This document shows positions 34,937 through 43,572 of a DNA stretch of 64,000 nucleotides, piece by piece. The DNA lies in the NCBI GenBank assembly GCA_028285005.1, contig JANQQP010000007.1:62001-126000 (forward strand). The letters run 5' to 3'. The stretch is from Dehalococcoidia bacterium. Its GTDB lineage: Bacteria > Chloroflexota > Dehalococcoidia > Lucifugimonadales > Lucifugimonadaceae. The position numbers were made by a program, and so were the translations under genes. Each line of letters opens with the position of its first letter. Positions within the stretch are counted from its first letter, which is position 1. The notes beneath the pieces are model-generated. The model saw only the letters and a program-made list of their open reading frames with translations. It searched no databases and had not been told where the DNA came from.

Positions 34937-35791
34937 ATGGCGATCATCAACTTTGTCCGTGACTATGAGCGAGTTGCCAGGTTCAGGCTCGGTAAGTTCG
35001 AAGGGATGAAGGGTCCGGGGATAGTGGTCGCTATCCCGATCCTGCACCAGATCCAGAAAGTGGATACCCGGACCGAGGTCCTGGACATTCCGCGCCAGAC
35101 CAACATCACCAAGGACAACGCCACCGTCGAGATCGACTTCCTGGTGTACATGCGGGTCGATATCAACCAGGCCGAAAAGGCCGTCCTGGAGGTCGAGAAC
35201 TATGTACAGGCCGTGGTCGGTCTGGCAACCACAACTCTCCGTGCGGTTGTTGGTGACATCGATCTTGACGATGTGCTTTCACAGCGTGACCGGATCAACG
35301 AAGAGATTCGCCTGAGGCTGGACGCTGAGACCGGCCGCTGGGGCATCAAGGTGACGAACGTCGAAATCCGTGAGATCGACCCGCCGCGGGAGATCCAGGA
35401 GGCGATGAACCGCCAGATGTCCGCCGAGCGTGTCCGTCGTGCGGTGGTGCTGGAGGCTGATGGTACGAGGGAGTCGGCAATTACGGTGGCGGAAGGTGAG
35501 AAGCAGTCGGCAATTCTGCGTGCTGAGGGTGAGAAGCAGGCGGCGATTCTTGAGGCTGAGGGTGAACGTGAGGCCGCTGTGCTGCGTGCCCAGGGTTTCG
35601 CGGATGCTCTGCAGCGAATCTATGACACAGCGCAGAATGTCGATGCGAACACCATGACGCTGCAGTACGTAGACGCTCTCAAGGAGCTTGGCGCCGGGCC
35701 TTCGACGAAGTGGGTGTTGCCAATGGAGCTGACGAAGATGCTGGGCGATCTGGGCTCCTTCACGCAGAGTAACGGCGGTGGCTCGAACTAG
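34937..35791 (+). CDS. Slipin (stomatin/SPFH-domain protein)
   Basis: The 284-residue protein has an SPFH domain: RVARFRLGKFEGMKGPGIVVAIPIL, then VDTRTEVLDIPRQTNITKDNATVEIDFLVYMRV, and a coiled coil rich in AEGEKQAAILEAEGEREAA (about residues 170-220). Slipins form membrane microdomain scaffolds and partner NfeD proteases. Unusually, there is no clear hydrophobic anchor before the SPFH domain; membrane contact may be through the short N-terminus MAIINFVRDY or by association. GGAG lies 9 bases upstream of ATG 34937. Confidence 0.92.
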   Translation: MAIINFVRDYERVARFRLGKFEGMKGPGIVVAIPILHQIQKVDTRTEVLDIPRQTNITKDNATVEIDFLVYMRVDINQAEKAVLEVENYVQAVVGLATTTLRAVVGDIDLDDVLSQRDRINEEIRLRLDAETGRWGIKVTNVEIREIDPPREIQEAMNRQMSAERVRRAVVLEADGTRESAITVAEGEKQSAILRAEGEKQAAILEAEGEREAAVLRAQGFADALQRIYDTAQNVDANTMTLQYVDALKELGAGPSTKWVLPMELTKMLGDLGSFTQSNGGGSN

Positions 35792-35880
35792 GAGCTGTCG
35801 AGGCGGTTAAGCTGCTCTACCCCTGCCTGTGAGGACAGAGGTCGTGCCATCCGCGATCGAGGGAGAGGAGAGAAGGCGCC

Positions 35881-36249
35881 ATGAACTCCTCCGACCATCA
35901 ACAGCCCATCGCCCGTATCACCGGGATCACCCTCGATGTCCATGACCTGCCGTCTGCGCGCGACTTCTGGCAGGCCGTGCTTGGCGTCGGCATCGATGAG
36001 CAGAGCGACGCGTGGGTGCTTTTCGCCCCTCAGCCGGGTTGTGCCGGCCTCAGCCTGCAGAAGGTCCCAGAAGGCAAAGAAAAGAAGAATCGGGCGCACC
36101 CTGATCTCAAGATGACCGATTTCGAGGACGGAGTGCGTCGCCTGGAAGAGTTGGGCGCAACTATCGTCCGAGAGGTGACGAGCCCCAACGGCAACCACTG
36201 GTTCATCATGCTCGATCCCGATGGCAACGAGTTCTGCGCCATCCAGTAA
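35881..36249 (+). CDS. VOC-family (glyoxalase-like) protein
   Basis: The 122-residue protein has the paired beta-alpha-beta-beta-beta layout of the vicinal oxygen chelate fold: ITGITLDVHDLPSARDFWQAVLGV at the start, and DGVRRLEELGATIVREVTSPNGNHWFIMLDPDGNEFCAIQ at the end, where the Glu of NEF is the usual metal ligand. It may bind or modify a small molecule; no substrate can be named. GGAGAGGAGAG lies upstream of ATG 35881. Confidence 0.88.
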   Translation: MNSSDHQQPIARITGITLDVHDLPSARDFWQAVLGVGIDEQSDAWVLFAPQPGCAGLSLQKVPEGKEKKNRAHPDLKMTDFEDGVRRLEELGATIVREVTSPNGNHWFIMLDPDGNEFCAIQ

Positions 36250-36344
36250 ACGATCACCAATTGATGTGACCGGTTATCAGACCGCTCGGACTCCAGCAAT
36301 CTAACCTTGGTTCAGGTTGCAATTCAGACTCACCGGGACACCAG

Positions 36345-37172
36345 ATGACAGACCCGAACGAAGAGACTGCGCTCAGTCAGCCAATGCCACGTGCGTGGCT
36401 GCCGGAGGGCGAGCGAAGCGCGGTGTATCGCCGTGGGGACACAGTCGTGCGCGCTGCTAGCCCGTGGACACCGTCCACACATGCATTGCTGCGTCACCTC
36501 GAGAACGTCGGATTCGACGGTGCGCCACGACTTGTTGGAACGGGCATTGGCGAGGACGGCCGTGAGGAATTGCACTTCATCGAAGGCGAGTTCGTGCACC
36601 CGGGCTCGTGGACGCTCGACGGCGCGTACGCGGTTGGCAAGTTTCTAAAGAGCCTGCATGCAGCGACGGCCAGTTTTCAGGCCGGGCCGGATATGGACTG
36701 GTCTCCATGGTTCGGGCGAGACATTGGCGATGGCTCGCCGAAAATCATCAGCCACTGTGATGTAGCGCCGTGGAACATCGTCGTGAGAGATGGACTTCCG
36801 GTCGCTCTGATCGACTGGGAATATGCTGGACCTGTCGAGCCGTTGGTCGAGCTTGCACAGGCCTGCTGGCTAAACGCCAAGCTGCACAGCGATGATGTTG
36901 CTGAGCTAGAAGGACTGGGCCCGCTTGCGGAGCGTGCGAAGCTGCTCAGGGCGATCGTCGATGGCTATGAGCTGCCTTCAGAGCAGCGAAAAGGGTTCAT
37001 CGACCGAATAATCCAGTTCGTAGTCTGCGACACCGCCGAACAGGCTGACGAGGTTGGCGTCACGCCCGACACCAGGGACCCCGAGCCTCTTTGGGGCATG
37101 ACGTGGCGTGCGAGGGCCGGTGCATGGATCGTGCGGAACAGGAAGGCGCTTCAACAGGCGCTTACCAACTGA
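36345..37172 (+). CDS. APH-family phosphotransferase
   Basis: The 275-residue protein has the aminoglycoside phosphotransferase / choline kinase fold signatures: SHCDVAPWNIVVRDG with catalytic Asp and Asn near residue 140, and VALIDWEYAGP with the magnesium-binding Asp. The N-terminal nucleotide lobe is short. Substrates of this family range from aminoglycosides to choline, homoserine and sugars, so no substrate is assigned. It is a single rightward gene between the VOC and NHL-repeat genes. Confidence 0.87.
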   Translation: MTDPNEETALSQPMPRAWLPEGERSAVYRRGDTVVRAASPWTPSTHALLRHLENVGFDGAPRLVGTGIGEDGREELHFIEGEFVHPGSWTLDGAYAVGKFLKSLHAATASFQAGPDMDWSPWFGRDIGDGSPKIISHCDVAPWNIVVRDGLPVALIDWEYAGPVEPLVELAQACWLNAKLHSDDVAELEGLGPLAERAKLLRAIVDGYELPSEQRKGFIDRIIQFVVCDTAEQADEVGVTPDTRDPEPLWGMTWRARAGAWIVRNRKALQQALTN

Positions 37173-37288
37173 TTCAGGCGCCATCTTTGCCACTTCTCTG
37201 ATTCCGCATTAAGGTCAGGCCCATTCGAGCAGATCGAGTCGTCGCAGGTCTTAACGGCTCTGCAGTCACGTCGAGGGGAGCCCAGAAA

Positions 37289-38152
37289 ATGCCGATCACA
37301 GTTGGCCAGGGAGATTTCAAGTACGAGCTGATCGAAGGCTGGGGCACGCTGCCCGATGGCTGGGTGTTCAAGCAGGTCGCAGCGGTGGCGGTCGATGATC
37401 AGGACGATGTGTATGTATTCAACCGCTCTGATCATCCGGTGATCAAGTTCGACCGAGACGGCAACTTTCTATCGGCGTGGGGCGAAGGCATGTTCCCGAG
37501 CGCTCACGGTATGTGTTTCGGGCAGGACGGCTCGCTGTGGCTGGCTGACAACGGCAACCACACGGTCCGCAACTTCACCACTGACGGCGAGCTGATCCGC
37601 ACGCTGGGCACTGAGGGCGTTGCGAACGACAACGAGCCGTTCAACAAGCCGACCGACGTCGCTGTGGCCTCAAACGGAGACCTGTATGTATCAGATGGCT
37701 ACGGCAATACCCGAGTGCACGTGTTCTCGCCGGATGGTGACCTGAAGTTCTCATGGGGCCAGACCGAGAGCATGCCGGGCGTCTGGGACGGCGATTTCAA
37801 CCTGCCTCACAACATCTGGATTCACAAGGACCTGGTGTACGTGGCAGACCGGGAGAACCACAGGGTTCAGGTGTTCAACCTGGACGGTTCGCACGCCGAT
37901 ACCTGGACGGACTTCATTCAGCCCACAGACATCTTCATTGACCAGGACGATGTGGCTTACGTTGCCGAGCTACGCAACCGCATTTCGATCTCCGACCTGT
38001 CCGGCAATGTGAAGAGCCGCTGGGGCCGCTTTCCGACCGATGAGCCAGGCATGTTCAAGGCACCACACGGCATCTGGGTCGACTCTCACGGCGATCTGTA
38101 TGTAGGCGAGGTGCTGGAGGGCCAGCGCATCCAGAAGTTCAGGCGGGTGTAG
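37289..38152 (+). CDS. NHL-repeat beta-propeller protein
   Basis: The 287-residue protein has about six NHL-type repeats (for example VDDQDDVYVFNRSDHPVIKFD, GQDGSLWLADNGNHTVRNF, ASNGDLYVSDGYGNTRVHVF, VYVADRENHRVQVF), enough for a six-bladed propeller. Similar bacterial proteins are annotated as peptidyl-alpha-hydroxyglycine lyase-like, but catalytic residues cannot be confirmed. No signal peptide is seen. GGGGAG lies 8 bases before ATG 37289. Confidence 0.87.
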   Translation: MPITVGQGDFKYELIEGWGTLPDGWVFKQVAAVAVDDQDDVYVFNRSDHPVIKFDRDGNFLSAWGEGMFPSAHGMCFGQDGSLWLADNGNHTVRNFTTDGELIRTLGTEGVANDNEPFNKPTDVAVASNGDLYVSDGYGNTRVHVFSPDGDLKFSWGQTESMPGVWDGDFNLPHNIWIHKDLVYVADRENHRVQVFNLDGSHADTWTDFIQPTDIFIDQDDVAYVAELRNRISISDLSGNVKSRWGRFPTDEPGMFKAPHGIWVDSHGDLYVGEVLEGQRIQKFRRV

Positions 38153-38154
38153 GC

Positions 38155-38478
38155 GGGCGTTTGCCGACATCCTGGGGCTGTCAGAAGGGTGGCGTTCCGA
38201 CCCACCGGCACCTCATCCCGACCAACGCGGAGGGATCTGACCATTGATCCCACTCGAGCGAGAGATTCTGAATCAAGTTCAGAATGACAGACACCTGCCA
38301 TTCTGAGCATGTCGAAGAGCGGCTGCCAATCCCCTCTCCCAGCTTGGGAGAGGGCTAGGGTGAGGGTCATCCCTCTGACTCGCAGCCTGCTAACTCAGCG
38401 ACAACCCACCCTCTAGCTCCCTCCCTGTCAGGGAGGGAGAACAAGCTGCCATCCTGAGCTTGTCGAAGGGTGGCTAAA
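38155..38478. repeat. Composite interspersed repeat cluster (A-D-B-C-D)
   Basis: Modules follow in the order A (38213-38290, ends TCATCCCGACC and CAGAATGACAG), D (38298-38318), B (38331-38368, CCCCTCTCCCAGCTTGGGAG then AGGG), C (38398-38441) and D (38448-38475). The same order recurs at 40370-40650. The cluster starts right after the NHL-repeat gene. No coding sequence is supported in it. Confidence 0.8.
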
Positions 38479-39304
38479 GTGCCCTTTTCTCGGTTCGACC
38501 CGGAAAAATACTTAACAACCCGGGCGTTTTTCTCGGTTTCCGGCGCATGCGGCGCATTTGAACTGGGAGGCACGTCAAAACGGGTCGGTTTCTGGGCTAC
38601 GCGTCACGCGAAAACCGCTTCCTTATGCGCTGATAAATACGCCGTTCCAAACCTGTCTGGCCGCTATTGCGCCATGTATGTATCGCCCTTTGCGCCGCGA
38701 ATTCACTGTCTAGAGTGCGGAATGAGCCGATACATGTATCGCGTTCGCCGCACCGACGGCAGGCCTGGATTCGACCCGACCTGGCGCCATGACCGGCCCG
38801 GAAACCCGATACATACATCCGATCGCCAACCGTCCGAGCCTATGACCAAATCTTTAGTCACCACGTGAGAGTCCACACGGTACGGGCGCAAAATCTCTGA
38901 TCAGGTCGTCGATACATATTGATGTGGGACTGCACGCACGGTCCGTACCGTGTAGGGCCCCGGAGGTGACCCAGGAGCTCCTCGCTGCACCGCCGGACCT
39001 CGCCGGACCCAGGCAGGGCAGCGCAAGACGGCACATCGCGGCACAAACCGGCATATGTATCAGCAAAAGTGCTCATGCGGCGCATTTTCAGCCGAATCCG
39101 GCAACATGCCGTTGATTTGCCGAAATATGAGGGCACACACGCAGCACATTCACCAGCAGTGCAGGCAATATAGGGGCGTGAGGAGCGGCAACATGCCGGT
39201 GTCGACGAGCGACAATCTCGTCGCGGGCACGATCCTCGCGAAAAGGACTGTCGAAGAGCGGTCCGGCCGCAGTGATTGAGAGCCTCGAAAACGGAGCGTC
39301 TGCG
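38479..39304. promoter_or_regulatory. Non-coding locus dense in palindromes and CGATACAT motifs
   Basis: The 826-bp stretch has no supported gene. It holds CGATACAT-type sites at 38674-38685 (ATGTATGTATCG), 38728-38741 (perfect palindrome CGATACATGTATCG), 38807-38818 (CGATACATACAT, exact inverse of the first), 38910-38919 (CGATACATAT) and 39053-39061 (ATATGTATC). An 11-bp inverted repeat (38875-38885 with 38943-38953) is centred on the fourth site. Exact 13-bp repeats occur at 38547/39075 (ATGCGGCGCATTT) and 39099/39186 (CGGCAACATGCCG), with an imperfect palindrome at 38843-38860. This suits a multi-site protein-binding region. Confidence 0.6.
38728..38741. promoter_or_regulatory. Perfect 14-bp palindrome CGATACATGTATCG
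   Basis: This is the most symmetric of the CGATACAT sites and lies between the inverted copies at 38674-38685 and 38807-38818. It is a good candidate for a dimeric protein-binding site. The related TGTATGTATCG occurs again at 40657-40667, beyond the neighbouring gene. Confidence 0.6.
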
Positions 39305-40162
39305 ATGGCAAGGCTTGGAGAATACGAATACCCCGAGATCGGCCTGCTTGAGAGCATCGAGCTTGGCAAGAAGATCTCCCGCGAGTTCGCCGGAGAGGTG
39401 TCCAGGCACGGTTTGGCCCGTTCGCTGGGCATGGCAGAACGTGGAGGCGCCTTTGCGGCCCGTATAGGCGCTCTCAGGATGTGGGGAATCGTAACTGGAC
39501 GATCCCGGTTGAGGGTGAGCCGAGATGGACTGAGAGCGGTGAACCCACTCTCGCCGCAGGAATCGGACGCTGCACGCAGGACGCTCGCTGCGCACGTGAA
39601 CCTCTTCAAGGAGATGGGCGGGCGCATGAGTGCAGGCCCGTACGACCACGCGCGGCTTGCGGTGCTGGTAGAGGAGATCACCGGCGCGGATAGGCCGACG
39701 GTTGCGGGGAAGATCGTGGCGCTTGACCGCGTGTTCTCCGAGGTGAGGCCGCTGCTTGGAGGCCGTACGGCATATAGAGCCGAACTGAGTTCAAATACAA
39801 GCTCGCCGACGCCTGAAGAGCTATCTAGCGGCGCTGTCGAAGACCGACCTATATATGCGTCTCAGCACGGATCAGAGCAGGTGATGCCGCCCGGATTGGC
39901 CGGATCTGCGATAGCTGACAGGCTACCTGAAGCCGAGTCCGGGCCTGTGGGTGGGCACTCAGACGCTGATTCTGAGTTGCTGGGTGATGTGCCGCGTATA
40001 GAAATCGTGCTGCCAGACGGCCGACTCTCCCTTCCTGAGAGCGTTTCGAACATGGATGCCGCACTCACCGTGCTGTGGGCTCGCAGGCAGTTGTTGGCTG
40101 CGATGGACGCGAGCAATGGCAAAGCGTCGCCACCACCGCCCGTCGATCTGCCACAGAAGTAG
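39305..40162 (+). CDS. Putative winged-helix DNA-binding protein, unknown family
   Basis: The 285-residue protein starts MARLGEYEYPEIGLLESIELGKKI, followed by a segment (EVSRHGLARSLGMAERGGAFAARIGALRMWGIV) that reads like a winged helix-turn-helix, with a second helical domain to about residue 140. A Ser/Pro/Glu-rich linker follows, then IEIVLPDGRLSLPESVSNMDAALTVLWARRQLL and a Pro-rich tail. It is not recognised further. ATG 39305 has GGAG 8 bases upstream; GTG 39272 is a weaker alternative. It lies directly beside the palindrome-rich locus, which may be its binding region. Confidence 0.65.
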   Translation: MARLGEYEYPEIGLLESIELGKKISREFAGEVSRHGLARSLGMAERGGAFAARIGALRMWGIVTGRSRLRVSRDGLRAVNPLSPQESDAARRTLAAHVNLFKEMGGRMSAGPYDHARLAVLVEEITGADRPTVAGKIVALDRVFSEVRPLLGGRTAYRAELSSNTSSPTPEELSSGAVEDRPIYASQHGSEQVMPPGLAGSAIADRLPEAESGPVGGHSDADSELLGDVPRIEIVLPDGRLSLPESVSNMDAALTVLWARRQLLAAMDASNGKASPPPPVDLPQK

Positions 40163-40369
40163 CCTCGCGATCTGTATGTAGTGTTCAAGTGCGCGATTTG
40201 GGCGGGTGAGGTGACGATCTGTACGGTGTTGGTGTGTAGTTGGCGGTCGGCCTTTGGCCGACATCACCCTCTCCCTCAATCCCTCTCCCATCGAGGGAGA
40301 GGGGAGACGAAGCATCCCATTCCCTAACTCCCTCCCAGCGAATAAGTGTTGTTTGGACCCTTCAATAAG
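40163..40369. repeat. Interspersed repeat module E and flank
   Basis: Module E at 40244-40303 (GGTCGGCCTTTGGCCGACATC, then ACCCTCTCCC and GAGGGAGAGGG) matches 7028-7086. Between 40163 and 40243 lie two partial CGATCTGTAT-like sequences (CGATCTGTATG at 40168 and CGATCTGTACG near 40214) but no gene. A truncated module C piece (CCCTAACTCCCTCCC) follows near 40322. Confidence 0.6.
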
Positions 40370-40650
40370 TCATCCCGACCATCGCGGAGGGATCTGACCG
40401 TTGATCCTGCTCCAACGAGAGATTCTGAATCAAGTTCAGAATGACAGATTTCGCCCACTCTTCGACAAGCTCAGGATGACGGCTTGTCGAAGGGCGCTCA
40501 ATCCCCTCTCCCAGCTTGGGAGAGGGTTAGGGTGAGGGTCATCCTTCTGACTGGCAGCCTGTTACCTGAGCAACAACCCACCCTCTAACTCCCTCCCTGA
40601 CAGGGAGGGAGAAGATACCCGCCAACCTCAGCTTGTCGAAGAGTGGGCTG
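40370..40650. repeat. Composite interspersed repeat cluster (A-D-B-C-D), second copy
   Basis: The modules are A (40370-40447), D (two pieces at 40456-40493, one inverted), B (40503-40540), C (40573-40613) and D (40622-40646). Order and orientation match 38213-38475, at an offset of about 2.16 kb. The two clusters thus flank the palindrome-rich locus and the gene at 39305-40162 as long direct repeats. Confidence 0.8.
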
Positions 40651-40655
40651 CACGG

Positions 40656-40670
40656 CTGTATGTATCGCGG
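40656..40670. promoter_or_regulatory. Outlying CGATACAT-type site
   Basis: CTGTATGTATCGCGG contains TGTATGTATCG, identical to 38675-38685 in the palindrome-rich locus. It lies just past the second repeat cluster and about 140 bp before the HpcH/HpaI gene. Confidence 0.5.
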
Positions 40671-40806
40671 GCCTGATCTCGATTCCAGCTTCCCGCAGGT
40701 GTTCGCGCTATGATGCGGCTCGACGCGCAAATCGGCGCCAGACGACTGCAAGATTCGTTCTGGCGCACTCAAACAAAGCACTACGCGCAACATCACGGGA
40801 GCTGAT

Positions 40807-41535
40807 ATGGCAGGCGAAGAGAACCTGAAAGAGCGGATCAGGAGAGGCGAGACGACGATTGGCGTTTCAGTCCCCTGGAACGCTACGAAGAGCCAGATCG
40901 AAGACATCTGGAGCAAGGACGATCAGTACAACTACATTGCCGTCGATTCGCAGCACAACCCGCTGGATGAATCGATGCTGCAATCAGTGTGCGTCGCTGC
41001 CCAGGAGCTCTCAATTCCCGTTCATTTCCGGATCAAGCACACGAACTACACCTTTCAGATCGGAAACTGGCTAGACCTGGGCCCCAGCAGCATCGAGGTG
41101 CCGCAGACAGAGCTCGAATCAACGGCCCAGGAGGCTGTCGACTATTTCTACTACCGGCCGATGGGCAAGAGGAGTTGGGGAGGAGCGACCCGAGTCGGCA
41201 TCGAGGCCCGTTCGGACATTCACGAGTACAAGGACTGGTGGAACCAGTTCGGTGTACTGATGCTGCAGGTGGAGTCGATCCAGGCGATCACCAACATTCC
41301 GCAGCTTGTCAGACCGGGTGTCGACTGCGTTTCCTGGGGGCCCGCGGATCTCTCGCTCGACCGTGAGGCGCACCCTCACCATGCGATCGCTGGCTCGGAC
41401 GATGCGGCGATGGAGTACGCGGTCAAGGTGGCGAACGACTCAGGCGTGAAGCTGATGGTCCGCAACTACGACTGGAAGCTGCGTGAGAAGTACCTGGAGA
41501 TGGGCGCGACAGTGCTGCTGGAGCTTCCGAAGTAA
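40807..41535 (+). CDS. HpcH/HpaI aldolase-family protein
   Basis: The 242-residue protein has the HpcH/HpaI TIM-barrel pattern: LKERIRRGETTIGVSVPWNA at the start, IAVDSQHNPLDE, MLQVESIQAITNI with the metal-ligand Glu, and CVSWGPADLSLD with the metal-ligand Asp. Family members cleave or form 2-keto-3-deoxy acids using a divalent metal. The usual DxxH near the start is changed to DSQH, which keeps His. The substrate is probably a sugar-acid or aromatic breakdown product. Confidence 0.87.
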   Translation: MAGEENLKERIRRGETTIGVSVPWNATKSQIEDIWSKDDQYNYIAVDSQHNPLDESMLQSVCVAAQELSIPVHFRIKHTNYTFQIGNWLDLGPSSIEVPQTELESTAQEAVDYFYYRPMGKRSWGGATRVGIEARSDIHEYKDWWNQFGVLMLQVESIQAITNIPQLVRPGVDCVSWGPADLSLDREAHPHHAIAGSDDAAMEYAVKVANDSGVKLMVRNYDWKLREKYLEMGATVLLELPK

Positions 41536-41606
41536 GCGCAGACACGTAGTGGTTCTACCGCGTACCGGGAAGTTGCCGGACGGTGTGCGGTCGAATGGAG
41601 ACGATT

Positions 41607-42413
41607 ATGGCAGAGCAATCGAGTAATCCCGCTTACCTTTTCGATAGCTACTTTGGGCCGTCGGTGTTCCAGCCGTGGGCCAGACGATTGATCGACGCCG
41701 CCGACCTGAAGCCGGGCGAAGCGGTGCTCGACCTGGCGTGTGCCACCGGGACGGTTGCCCGGATTATTGGCGCCGGCGGTCAGAACCGTGTTGTTGGGCT
41801 GGATTTCAGCCCGAAGATGCTGGAGGTGGCGCGAAGCACAGGCCAATCCCAGGGTCTTGAGATCGAATGGCTCGAAGGATCAGCGGACAGCATGCCGTTT
41901 GACGACGCGAGCTTTGACCTCGTGATCTGCCAGCATGGTCTGCAGTTCTTCCCTGACCGCGTTGGCGCTGCCAGAGAGGTCTACCGGGTACTCAAGCCGG
42001 GCGGGAGGCTGGTTGCGAACGTCTGGCAGGGCGTTGAAAGGCAGTCGCTGTGGGGTGTGATCTTCGAGACGGTCTCGAACAGGCTCAATGTGCCGATGTC
42101 CGAGGCGGCCTTGCCGTTCATGATGGGTGACGAGGATGAACTGCGGAAATACGTGCTTAGCGGTGGGTTTTCGGCTGTTGAGATCACCGAACAGACGATG
42201 GAGACTCGGTTTTCGCAGCCAGAGAAGTTCGTTCAGCTATCGGTGACTGCGGCGGGCGCTTCGATACCGACATTTGCCGCCATGGAGCAGGAGACGAGAG
42301 AAACTGTGATCGCCGAGATCGTAGACGCACTTGCGAGCCAGGTTGACGACTACATCGAGGACGGGCACGTGGTGACGCCGACCGTGCTGAACCAGGCGAT
42401 TGCATTCAAGTAG
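41607..42413 (+). CDS. Class I SAM-dependent methyltransferase
   Basis: The 268-residue enzyme has methyltransferase motif I (AVLDLACATGTVARIIG), motif II (VVGLDFSPKMLEVA), and DLVICQHGLQFFPDRVGAAREVYRVLKPGGRLVANVW. It is of the UbiE/Methyltransf_11 type and probably acts on a small molecule. ATG 41607 was chosen because GGAG lies 6 bases upstream; ATG 41583 and 41595 are in frame but less well placed. It converges with the Gfo/Idh gene. Confidence 0.9.
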   Translation: MAEQSSNPAYLFDSYFGPSVFQPWARRLIDAADLKPGEAVLDLACATGTVARIIGAGGQNRVVGLDFSPKMLEVARSTGQSQGLEIEWLEGSADSMPFDDASFDLVICQHGLQFFPDRVGAAREVYRVLKPGGRLVANVWQGVERQSLWGVIFETVSNRLNVPMSEAALPFMMGDEDELRKYVLSGGFSAVEITEQTMETRFSQPEKFVQLSVTAAGASIPTFAAMEQETRETVIAEIVDALASQVDDYIEDGHVVTPTVLNQAIAFK

Positions 42414-42468
42414 AGCCTCGCATTGGGGAATAGCCGCCTGGCGGTTCTACCGCGTATGGGAAAAGGTT

Positions 42469-43572
42469 CTACCTGAGGCCGATCAGGTCGTCTGGAAGAG
42501 CCTCTGGTCGTGCGCAGGTGGATTCGAGGTCGATCCTGCGACCAGAGTCCGAGCTTGTGCCGAAGGCCTGCATGATCTCTAGCACGTGCGCTGCGAGTTC
42601 TCCGCTGGCCCTGTGGAGGCGATCTGTGGCTATACCACCTGCCATATCGGCCACTCCAAGCCCGCGGGAGTTCTCTGAAAAGCGCCTGGTGACCGGCACC
42701 TCTTCCCACTTTCCGGTTGTGCTCCGCAGAAGCCGAACCGGTCCGCCGAAGGTGTTCGGGTCGGGCACTGAGAGTGTTCCCTCCGAGCCGTAAATCTCCA
42801 GCCACGGCAGCTCCGCGCCCCAGACATCGAAGCTGGTCATCACCGTTGCTACGGCCCCGTTTGCGAAGCTCACGGCACCGGTGACGTGCGTCGGCACCTC
42901 GACATTGATCTTCGTGCCGTTCAACGGCTCGCTGGTGATAGTCCGTTCGGGATACGTGATGCGGGCGGTTCCAGACACCGAAACGGCAGGTCCGAGCAGG
43001 TTGACGAGTGCCGTTAGGTAGTAAGGACCCATGTCGAGCATTGGGCCGCCGCCTACCTGGTAGTAGAAGGCAGGCGCCGGGTGCCACCGCTCGTGGCCCG
43101 GTGTGGTGAAGAAAGCCGTCGCAGCTACGGGACGGCCGATGGCCCCAGCGTCGATCAGCTCACGGCAGGTCTGGATCCCTGCGCCCAGGAAAGTATCCGG
43201 TGCGCAGCCGACTCTCACGCCCGCATCGTCAGCAAGCTCAAGCAGTTCGGCCGCATCTCGATGCTCAATACTGAGCGGCTTCTCGCCGTAGACGTGCTTA
43301 CCTGCACCGATGCCCGCTTTCATCACTTCGAAGTGGTATCCCGGCTGCGTCAGGTTGAGAACGATGTCGATCGAGTCATCTGCGAGGATCTGATCGGTCG
43401 TCACGGCCTTGATTGACGGATTAGCGGCTTCTACGGCTGCGGAGAGCTCAGGCTTTAGATCGGCACATGCCACCACCTCGATGGCCTCGAAGGTTGGCAA
43501 ATTCTTAAAGTAGATGCCGCTGATGTTGCCGCAGCCGATCACGCCAAGCCGCAATGGAGCGTTTCCATTCAT
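42469..43572 (-). CDS. Gfo/Idh/MocA-family oxidoreductase
   Basis: The 367-residue protein has the N-terminal Rossmann motif ([17 protein letters not shown]), the EKPLS loop with the catalytic-region Lys, and a C-terminal beta-sheet domain with [28 protein letters not shown], which carries Asp and Tyr of the active site. Members oxidise or reduce sugars and inositols with NAD(P). It overlaps the ThuA gene upstream by 4 bp (43569-43572), so the two are coupled and probably act on the same sugar derivative. The start at 43572 is fixed by this overlap. Confidence 0.92.
   Translation of the reverse strand: MNGNAPLRLGVIGCGNISGIYFKNLPTFEAIEVVACADLKPELSAAVEAANPSIKAVTTDQILADDSIDIVLNLTQPGYHFEVMKAGIGAGKHVYGEKPLSIEHRDAAELLELADDAGVRVGCAPDTFLGAGIQTCRELIDAGAIGRPVAATAFFTTPGHERWHPAPAFYYQVGGGPMLDMGPYYLTALVNLLGPAVSVSGTARITYPERTITSEPLNGTKINVEVPTHVTGAVSFANGAVATVMTSFDVWGAELPWLEIYGSEGTLSVPDPNTFGGPVRLLRSTTGKWEEVPVTRRFSENSRGLGVADMAGGIATDRLHRASGELAAHVLEIMQAFGTSSDSGRRIDLESTCARPEALPDDLIGLR

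Noticed and set aside
38728..38741. parS or DnaA-box replication/partition site
   Set aside because: The sites do not match the parS consensus or TTATCCACA, and no dnaA, parA or parB is nearby. Only an unspecified protein-binding role is kept.
38470..38868. 132-residue open frame in the palindrome-rich locus
   Set aside because: No ribosome site, odd composition, and it runs from a repeat module into the CGATACAT sites.
38858..39649. 263-residue open frame on the minus strand
   Set aside because: Composition is Arg/Ser/Cys-rich and it overlaps both the palindrome-rich locus and the better supported gene at 39305-40162.
38155..40650. CRISPR array
   Set aside because: Repeats are modules of different kinds at irregular spacing, not a constant repeat with uniform spacers, and no cas gene is present.
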